NCBI GenBank assembly: GCA_034437615.1
Contig: DAOTTW010000346.1
Span: 1 to 13,270 of the forward strand
Direction of reading: 5' to 3'
Source of the DNA: DAOTTW01 sp034437615
Lineage (GTDB): Bacteria > Chloroflexota > Anaerolineae > Aggregatilineales > Phototrophicaceae
DNA: 13,270 nt
Both the position numbers and the translations under genes were made by a program. Positions 1 to 4,389 of the stretch are shown in pieces. The stretch's first letter is position 1. The number at the start of each line of letters is the position of its first letter. Below the pieces are notes generated by a model. The model made no database searches, was not told the DNA's origin, and worked only from the letters and a program-made list of their open reading frames with translations.

Positions 1-152
1 CGATGCCCTGTAGGGACACCCTTCTGGGTGTCCGAGCGGCGTCAGCCGCATTGCCGATGTTGCAAGAATTTGACTTGTTTTTTAGCTGGAAAAGCCTAAG
101 CTAACGCTCTATCTGCGCTTCACAGATTGTTAGACAGCGCTTGTTCTGGCAT
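1..152. other. Intergenic region downstream of fhaB
   Basis: No gene is visible here. The stretch follows the stop codon of fhaB, which is read leftwards, and reaches the left edge of the window. It contains the first copy of the GTAGGGAC hairpin repeat (positions 9-34). It also contains an imperfect hairpin at 82-104: TTAGCT then GG, a loop AAAAG, CC, a 2-nt bulge TA, and AGCTAA. That hairpin has no U-tract downstream on either strand; the T-run at 78-83 lies on its left side in the plus direction. It is therefore not a textbook intrinsic terminator for the fhaB transcript, though it could stabilise the mRNA end. Confidence 0.5.
9..34. repeat. GTAGGGAC palindromic repeat, copy 1
   Basis: A perfect 8-bp inverted repeat, GGACACCC / GGGTGTCC (14-21 and 26-33), encloses the 4-nt loop TTCT and is preceded by TGTAG. 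A second copy at 7320-7345 keeps the flank, the loop and six of the eight stem pairs. The other two pairs change on both sides at once (A:T to G:C and C:G to A:T). This shows a repeat family whose hairpin is maintained. It resembles the short intergenic palindromes common in Chloroflexota and cyanobacterial genomes. A role in transcript ends or mRNA stability is inference. Confidence 0.75.
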
Positions 153-596
153 TTAATCTGCTAGCACCAGCCGAAAACGCCGCTGGCCGATACCGATGAT
201 GTCGCCATTTGTGATAATCACAGGCGATGGTATCAGGTCTTCGTTCAGGCGCGTTCCGTTGCGGCTATTGCGATCTTCCAGCCACCACTGGCCAGCCCGC
301 AGGCTAATCAGGGCGTGCTCGCTGCTGGCAAACGCTTCTTCGATCACAATGCTGTTCGTCGGTGCACGCCCGATGCTGGTAATCGCCCGCAGTGGATACA
401 CTGCGCCTGTCTCTAGCAAGCCGCCATCCACATCGGCCAATGCGACAAGCTGACCGTAACTGCGGCGCTGCGATAACGTCTGGTCGGCTGCATGGCGCAG
501 ATCACGCCAGACGAAAAACAGCAACAGGGCAAAAATCAACAGCAAGACGCCACCCGACAGCACACGCAGCGCAAATAGCAGCAGATCAAGGTCCAT
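153..596 (-). CDS. FhaB-like membrane-anchored FHA-domain protein
   Basis: The 147-residue protein has one N-terminal membrane segment (about residues 5-29, very Leu-rich), a basic juxtamembrane stretch, and a C-terminal forkhead-associated (FHA) domain (about 70-145). The FHA phosphothreonine-binding landmarks are visible: Gly-Arg at 76-77, Ser92 with His94 (SSEHA in place of the usual SRxHA), and Asn113-Gly114 in DRNSRNGT. Actinobacterial FhaB (FipA) has the same layout of a short TM segment plus FHA, and is a phosphorylation-dependent partner in cell-wall synthesis and division under the PknA/PknB kinases. The gene starts 7 nt after fhaA ends, so the two are probably co-translated. The FHA domain should lie in the cytoplasm. 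The fold is clear; the link to cell-wall control is inferred from the FhaA-FhaB pairing. Confidence 0.85.
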   Translation of the reverse strand: MDLDLLLFALRVLSGGVLLLIFALLLFFVWRDLRHAADQTLSQRRSYGQLVALADVDGGLLETGAVYPLRAITSIGRAPTNSIVIEEAFASSEHALISLRAGQWWLEDRNSRNGTRLNEDLIPSPVIITNGDIIGIGQRRFRLVLAD

Positions 597-603
597 GCGG
601 CGT

Positions 604-1395
604 CTATCCCTGGCCCTGTGGGTCTACCGGGTGCAGGGTGCTGGTCGTGCTGGGGGCATTGGGGCGCAGGTTGTCATCTGCAATATAGATCAGGCGCGTG
701 TTGCCCACCTGAACCACATCACCCGATGCCAGACGATGCTCACGCACAGACACGCCATTCACACGTGTTCCACCCCGGCTCTGCACATCAAACAGCGTAT
801 GCACGCCGAGGCGCAGTCGTAACTGCGCATGATGCCGCGAAACGGTCAGGTCATCCAGCACAATGTCGTTATCACCGCCACGCCCGATGTTGATAAGCGC
901 TTTTTCTAGCTTCACCGTGCGTTCGCCGTTGATGACCAACTGTGGGTTTTGTGGGTTTTGCTGCGCTGCGGTCGTGGCGATGGGCTGCATGGCGGCGGTG
1001 GTGTTCTGGCGCGTCCCTGAATGCCCTGCCTGTACCTTGCATTGGCTGGCCTTCAGCATGTCATGGGCGACGAGCTTCACAAGCGGCTTACCGGGCATCC
1101 GATAGCCCAATTGCGCGGCCAGATCAAGCAGGTGTTGGCTGAGTTTTTGCGTCAGGTGGGGTTGGGCGCTGTGCCAGTGCTGTTGCACACGCGGATGCAG
1201 GTGAATCGTATACTGGTCGGGCGCTATAGGGCGCGGGTCATCACCCTGCGGGCCTTGCAGGTTGTCGTCCATGCTACGCGCCAACTGCAAAGCAACGTCG
1301 TGCGCCTGTAGCTGCCGCCGGAAAACGCCCGTGAATGCACCTTCTATCAGGCGTTCGATTTGCGCTTCGAGGGTGACGATCGGTGGCTTTTTCAT
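604..1395 (-). CDS. fhaA: FhaA-like protein (DUF3662 + FHA domain)
   Basis: This 263-residue soluble protein has two domains. Residues 5-120 match the DUF3662 N-terminal domain of actinobacterial FhaA (LEAQIERLIEGAF, then APDQYTIHLHP). Residues 165-238 form a canonical FHA domain with Gly171-Arg172, DNDIVL, TVSRHHA (Ser186, His188-189) and RVNG (Asn213-Gly214). A Gln/Thr/Asn-rich linker (about 125-155) joins them. FhaA binds phosphothreonine on Ser/Thr-kinase substrates in cell-wall synthesis. The start is unambiguous: an in-frame TAA lies at 1407-1405, only three codons upstream, and no other start codon occurs between. There is no Shine-Dalgarno sequence. A TATAAT box ends 8 nt before the ATG, so the transcript is probably leaderless. 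Any kinase gene would lie outside the window. Family assignment is firm; the target is unknown. Confidence 0.88.
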   Translation of the reverse strand: MKKPPIVTLEAQIERLIEGAFTGVFRRQLQAHDVALQLARSMDDNLQGPQGDDPRPIAPDQYTIHLHPRVQQHWHSAQPHLTQKLSQHLLDLAAQLGYRMPGKPLVKLVAHDMLKASQCKVQAGHSGTRQNTTAAMQPIATTAAQQNPQNPQLVINGERTVKLEKALINIGRGGDNDIVLDDLTVSRHHAQLRLRLGVHTLFDVQSRGGTRVNGVSVREHRLASGDVVQVGNTRLIYIADDNLRPNAPSTTSTLHPVDPQGQG

Positions 1396-1403
1396 AGCGC
1401 CGC

Positions 1404-1431
1404 ATTATAAGGCAGCGCAATGCACAGGCAA
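1404..1431 (-). promoter_or_regulatory. Promoter of fhaA, apparently leaderless
   Basis: On the minus strand, TTGCCT (1431-1426, 4 of 6 to the -35 consensus) is followed by a 16-nt spacer and a perfect TATAAT (1409-1404). Eight nucleotides separate the -10 box from the fhaA ATG. The expected transcription start is therefore within about 2 nt of the start codon or on it. A small palindrome, CAGGCA-AAG-TGCCTG (1425-1439), overlaps the -35 hexamer and could be an operator; this is speculative. Confidence 0.6.
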
Positions 1432-1473
1432 AGTGCCTGCTACACGCCAGGGTTTGAGCGTCAGCAAAGCGTA

Positions 1474-1497
1474 GGGGCACGGCCAAAACCGTACCCC
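1474..1497. repeat. Hairpin between the isomerase gene and fhaA, possibly related to the GTAGGGAC family
   Basis: Arms GGGGCACGG (1474-1482) and CCGTACCCC (1489-1497) flank the 6-nt loop CCAAAA. Eight of nine positions pair. The ninth is C/A on the plus strand but a U-G wobble in minus-strand RNA, which is the direction of transcription here. The left side, GTAGGGGCAC, resembles the GTAGGGAC start of the two other repeats, but the loop and the rest of the stem differ. It lies 13 nt after the isomerase stop codon. No U-tract follows it in the minus direction, so it is a weak terminator candidate at most. Confidence 0.45.
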
Positions 1498-1509
1498 CAA
1501 AAATCATGC

Positions 1510-2883
1510 TTATGTCTGTGGCACGTAATCCGGCCAGTTATCCGCAATATTGATCTGATCGTCCAGCGTTTCGCGCTGCTCCTCAAGCCATTCGCGGAAG
1601 GCCGCTTCGCGCACTTGCTCTAGCTGGTCGCCTTCAACGGGTTCTTCGGAGCGCGAACGCACCTGAATGATGTGGAAACCAAACTCAGACTGCACCGGGC
1701 CGACGATCTCGCCGATTTCGGCGCTTTCGACGGCTTCTGCGAACGGCGGCACATAGTTGCTGCTGGGTGCTTCGCCCAGTTCACCGCCGCGTGAGCCGGA
1801 ACCCGTATCGGTAGACAGCGCACGCGCCAAATCCGCAAAGGCTTCGCCGTTTTCCAGCGCATCAAGGATTTCCTGCGCTTCTTCTTCGGTCTCGACCAGG
1901 ATATGACGCGCATCCACCACCGTCTGCGTCTCGACATCCCCGGCAACGGCATCGCGCACAGCACGGCGCAGCGCTTCACGCTCGAAGAAGCTGTCGATGG
2001 CGGTATTGCCGATCTGAGCGTTATCGCGCACGAATCCGTAGAAATTTTCGCGCTGATCCTCAAAATCCTCAAACACATCGGTTGCGTCCGGCGTCGGTGA
2101 GGGCGGCAGCGTGGATGTGGCTATCGGCTCCGCTTCCGGCGTCACCTCTGCGGTTGCTTCGGCCTCTGGCAGCGGCGTGGGTGTATTGGTCGGTGGCGGC
2201 GTCACAGTCGGCGTGGGGCTGACGAAGGGCGTCGGCGTGATCGTCGGCGTGGGGGTTTCGGTGGGGTCCACACCGATTAACGCGGCCTCGGTCGGGTCAT
2301 AATCGAAGTATTCATAGACCTGGTTTTGCACCGTGTTGTCGGCAACTTCGATATCGCGTTCGCGTGCTTCCAGGCGCACAATTGCATCATCAATCATATC
2401 GTCAATCACGCGGCGGCCTAGCTGGTCCGGGAAGTTCAGCTCGTTCAGCAGGGCGCTATATTGCTGCTGCTGAAAAAGCTGGTTGGGGTCGATGCCGGCC
2501 TGATTCGCCAGATTAACGACCTGCTGCACCTGATTGTTCAGCAGGACGCGCTCAAAGCGCACGCGATCACGAAATTCGGCAACGCTCACGTTTTCGTCTT
2601 CTACGCTGGCAACCGTCTGTGACGGCACGATGAATTCATTGAAAAGCACCGCAACTACGATAACCACAGCAAAGATGCCAATGACGCCGCCAATACTGCG
2701 CGTAATCAGCTTGCTGAGCGCCTCTTCGCGCTCCTCGCGGGTTTGTGGGTTACCGATGAGGCTCTCGAAGGCGCGTTGCAGCGGCGTTTGCTGGAGTTGC
2801 TCCTGCTGCCGTTGCTGATTAACCTGTGCTGATTGCTGGCGTTCGCGGCTGGGCGTGCCTGTCGTCTGTCGTCTCTTTGCCAT
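1510..2883 (-). CDS. Membrane-anchored SurA/PrsA-like peptidyl-prolyl isomerase (parvulin)
   Basis: The 457-residue protein is a signal-anchored extracytoplasmic foldase. It has a long Gln/Arg/Glu-rich cytoplasmic N-terminus (1-60), one membrane segment (about 63-84), and a SurA-N-like helical chaperone region (about 90-200). A low-complexity Pro/Thr linker (about 207-265) with TPTPTITPTPF-type repeats follows, then a second helical stretch (270-315). The parvulin domain (about 323-410) has the typical DARHILV at 324-330, a GSGSRGGELG loop at 361-370, and GFHIIQV at 402-408, including conserved His327 and His404. The family catalyses cis/trans isomerisation of Xaa-Pro bonds and helps exported proteins fold. 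The start lies 20 nt after the rpsR stop codon, with GGAG 11 nt upstream of the ATG, so it is probably the fourth gene of the rpsF operon. Such Pro/Thr linkers are frequent in Chloroflexota surface proteins. Confidence 0.88.
   Translation of the reverse strand: MAKRRQTTGTPSRERQQSAQVNQQRQQEQLQQTPLQRAFESLIGNPQTREEREEALSKLITRSIGGVIGIFAVVIVVAVLFNEFIVPSQTVASVEDENVSVAEFRDRVRFERVLLNNQVQQVVNLANQAGIDPNQLFQQQQYSALLNELNFPDQLGRRVIDDMIDDAIVRLEARERDIEVADNTVQNQVYEYFDYDPTEAALIGVDPTETPTPTITPTPFVSPTPTVTPPPTNTPTPLPEAEATAEVTPEAEPIATSTLPPSPTPDATDVFEDFEDQRENFYGFVRDNAQIGNTAIDSFFEREALRRAVRDAVAGDVETQTVVDARHILVETEEEAQEILDALENGEAFADLARALSTDTGSGSRGGELGEAPSSNYVPPFAEAVESAEIGEIVGPVQSEFGFHIIQVRSRSEEPVEGDQLEQVREAAFREWLEEQRETLDDQINIADNWPDYVPQT
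2167..2265 (-). repeat. Pro/Thr-rich low-complexity linker coding segment
   Basis: This stretch inside the isomerase gene encodes residues 207-239, almost only Pro and Thr with occasional Ile, Val, Phe and Ser. The plus strand shows matching quasi-repeats of GGCGTCGGCGTG / GTCGGCGTGGGG type. Such tracts can expand or shrink by slippage, so linker length is likely to vary between relatives. It should form an extended spacer outside the membrane. Confidence 0.7.
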
Positions 2884-2903
2884 AGATGGCTTTACTCCGT
2901 CCG

Positions 2904-3263
2904 TTAGTCAGTCTGTGCGACGTAGGGCAGCAACGCCATGTGACGTGCCCGCTTGATCTCGCGTGCCAGTTCACGCTGACAGCGTGCGCAGTTGCCAGTC
3001 TGACGACGCGGCTTGATCTTGCCCGTTTCGCCCATGTAGCGCATCAGCGAATCCATGTCCTTATAATCAAAGCACTGCCCATCTGGGCAGTATGTAGACC
3101 GTCCACGACGGCGGCCACCAGGCCCACGACGCGGGCGGCGCGGGCCGCTGAAACGGTCTTCACGGTCACCGCGATTATCGCGGTCGCCTCGGTTGTCGCG
3201 GTCACCTCGGTTGTCGCGGTCACGTGGGCCACGCCCACCCCGGCGTTGATCGTTATCGCTCAT
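2904..3263 (-). CDS. rpsR: 30S ribosomal protein S18, zinc-binding type with long RG-rich N-terminus
   Basis: Residues about 57-119 are a normal S18 core (KIKPRRQTGNCARCQRELA...RARHMALLPY). It contacts 16S rRNA in the platform of the small subunit together with S6. Four cysteines (C59, C64, C92, C95; C-x4-C and C-x2-C) mark the ancestral zinc-ribbon form of S18. The first 56 residues are unusual: a charged, presumably disordered tail of Arg, Gly and Asp with three tandem DRDNRG units (residues 15-32). At 119 residues it is clearly longer than common S18 proteins (about 75-90). The start has GGAG 9 nt upstream. It lies 64 nt after ssb in the standard rpsF-ssb-rpsR order. Confidence 0.95.
   Translation of the reverse strand: MSDNDQRRGGRGPRDRDNRGDRDNRGDRDNRGDREDRFSGPRRPRRGPGGRRRGRSTYCPDGQCFDYKDMDSLMRYMGETGKIKPRRQTGNCARCQRELAREIKRARHMALLPYVAQTD
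3168..3221 (-). repeat. Three tandem 18-bp repeats encoding DRDNRG in rpsR
   Basis: Three consecutive 18-bp units encode DRDNRG, DRDNRG, DRDNRG (S18 residues 15-32). They are visible on the plus strand as recurring TCGCGGTC and CTCGGTTG blocks. Two units are almost identical in nucleotides and the third differs at synonymous positions. This suggests expansion by slippage or unequal crossover with the protein sequence kept. Confidence 0.8.
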
Positions 3264-3327
3264 GTTTCGTCACTCCATTCATGTCGTGCTGGTTGTTGTC
3301 GTTGAAGTTCGTTTGTGCTGCGATGGC

Positions 3328-3747
3328 TTAGTAGTCATAGTCGCCGTCATAATCTTCGGCGTCGGCCTGTGCTTGATCCTGTGCCTGATGGTGAGATGCC
3401 GCCGCATCGTGGTTGCGATCCCCTAACACAATCATCTCATTGGCGACGACCTCCGTGCGGAAGTGCTTCTTACCGTTGGCGTCTTCCCAGCCGCGTGTTT
3501 GCAAGCGCCCCTCAATGTAGACCTGCTGGCTTTTGCTCAGGTGCGACTTGCAGATTTCGGCCAGGTTGCCCCAGGCCACCACGTTGAACCATTCGGTTTC
3601 TTCATGGCGTTCGCCTTCGCCTGATGTCCATGTGCGGCTGACCGCAACGCTAAAGCTGGTTACAGGGCGTCCGCTAGGTGTATAGCGCATCTCCGGGTCA
3701 CGCCCCAGGTTGCCGATAATCATGACTTTGTTTAGTCCACGTCCCAT
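3328..3747 (-). CDS. ssb: Single-stranded DNA-binding protein
   Basis: The 139-residue SSB coats single-stranded DNA in replication, repair and recombination. Residues 4-108 form the OB fold with family landmarks MIIGNLGRDPEMRY, TEWFNVVAWG, and YIEGRLQTRGWED followed by KKHFRTEVVANEM. Residues 109-139 are a flexible His/Gln/Ala/Asp tail. The usual partner-binding tip (DDDIPF or a close variant ending Pro-Phe) is missing, and the protein ends EDYDGDYDY, acidic and aromatic but without Pro-Phe. The frame is open and the stop clear, so this is not an obvious frameshift. The start has AAGG 11 nt upstream of the ATG. It lies between rpsF and rpsR, 113 nt after rpsF; that gap contains a consensus TATAAT. 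Confidence 0.95.
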   Translation of the reverse strand: MGRGLNKVMIIGNLGRDPEMRYTPSGRPVTSFSVAVSRTWTSGEGERHEETEWFNVVAWGNLAEICKSHLSKSQQVYIEGRLQTRGWEDANGKKHFRTEVVANEMIVLGDRNHDAAASHHQAQDQAQADAEDYDGDYDY

Positions 3748-3827
3748 AATTGCTGTTGCCTTCCCTCATTTATTACGAAATTACATTACAGCGCAACGCA
3801 TAGCTTACGTTAGCAGTATCGGCAACC

Positions 3828-3833
3828 ATTATA
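3828..3833 (-). promoter_or_regulatory. Possible internal -10 box upstream of ssb
   Basis: A perfect TATAAT on the minus strand lies in the 113-nt gap between rpsF and ssb, 80 nt upstream of the ssb ATG. No convincing -35 hexamer sits 16-18 nt upstream (GCGTAC at 17 nt) and there is no extended TGn. It may be a weak internal promoter that lets ssb and rpsR be expressed apart from rpsF, or a chance match. Confidence 0.35.
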
Positions 3834-3860
3834 GTACGCGTTTGCTATTTGTACGCTTGC

Positions 3861-4289
3861 TTATTCGTCGCTGCCTGTGCCCTTGCTTTGCTCACGCGGG
3901 TCTTGCGCCACAACGCGCTCTTGACTGGCTTCGGCCTCGGCCATTGCCTCGGCTTGCTTCTTGCGGCGCAACGAAGCCGACATACGCGGCGGTTCATCAC
4001 GCAAGATCAAGAAGCGCAGCAACGGGTTGAACAGCTTCAGGTTCAGCTCAAGCTCTGGCAGGTGCTGTGGGTCAACCTGGGCCTTGACCAACACATACAA
4101 GCCGTCGCGTTGGCCGTCAATCTCATACGCCAGCTTCCGACGGCCTAGCGTATTGCGGTCAATCTTGGTGACCTTGCCGCTGTCCTCTTCGGGGTTTTCA
4201 ATCCAGTTCACAACCTGGTCGAGCGCTGCCTGCATTTCGTCGTCTGCTAATATACGAAATAGCAACGGGATTTCATAATCACGTTTCAT
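3861..4289 (-). CDS. rpsF: 30S ribosomal protein S6
   Basis: Residues 1-98 are the S6 fold. Visible landmarks are MKRDYEIPLLFRIL, LGRRKLAYEIDGQRDGLYVL at 48-67, and the C-terminal LLRFLILRDE. S6 binds S18 and the central domain of 16S rRNA in the small-subunit platform. Residues about 99-142 are an extra charged tail rich in Arg, Glu, Ala and Gln; classical S6 is about 95-135 residues, and tailed forms are common. It heads the S6-SSB-S18 operon. The Shine-Dalgarno AAGGAG (4307-4302) is a strong match but sits 12 nt from the ATG, longer than usual. The N-terminus agrees with the family, so the start is retained. Confidence 0.95.
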   Translation of the reverse strand: MKRDYEIPLLFRILADDEMQAALDQVVNWIENPEEDSGKVTKIDRNTLGRRKLAYEIDGQRDGLYVLVKAQVDPQHLPELELNLKLFNPLLRFLILRDEPPRMSASLRRKKQAEAMAEAEASQERVVAQDPREQSKGTGSDE

Positions 4290-4319
4290 CAGGGTCGTTA
4301 TCTCCTTCCCCTGGATAGT

Positions 4320-4352
4320 GCCCTGCTGTGGTGCGGGCGCACCGTGCAGAGC
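4320..4352 (-). promoter_or_regulatory. Candidate S6:S18-type leader hairpin of rpsF
   Basis: In minus-strand RNA a 7-bp outer stem (GCUCUGC with GCAGGGC, one G-U) encloses an asymmetric internal loop (AC against ACA). Above it is an inner stem of 5-6 bp, GGUGC(G)/(C)GCACC. It ends 30 nt upstream of the rpsF start. Many bacteria carry a leader RNA here that binds the S6:S18 complex and feeds back on the operon; it has a stem, an internal bulge with a conserved CCG, and an apical hairpin. Architecture and position fit, but CCG here falls in the apical loop and just 5' of the outer stem, not clearly in the bulge. The identification is therefore tentative. Confidence 0.4.
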
Positions 4353-4368
4353 GGAAAGTTATTGTTAC

Positions 4369-4389
4369 AAGCGTTATAGTTTAACGCTT
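4369..4389. other. Inverted repeat over the stop codon of the O-antigen ligase-like gene
   Basis: A perfect 8-bp inverted repeat, AAGCGTTA / TAACGCTT, with a 5-nt spacer, overlaps the TAA stop (4383-4381) of the minus-strand membrane gene. The following minus-strand bases are GTAACAATAAC, with no U-run, so it is not a standard intrinsic terminator. It could end or protect that transcript, or be an operator site in front of the rpsF operon. Confidence 0.4.

Noticed and set aside
82..104. Hairpin after fhaB considered as an intrinsic terminator
   Set aside because: In the direction of fhaB transcription the stem is followed by A residues, not a U-tract.
2111..2302. Plus-strand frame with Gly/Val/Ser repeats
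   Set aside because: It is the antisense reading of the Pro/Thr linker in the isomerase gene; the repeats are a consequence of that tract.
3168..3221. Tandem 18-bp units considered as a CRISPR or iteron array
   Set aside because: The units are contiguous without spacers and lie in frame within rpsR, encoding a peptide repeat.
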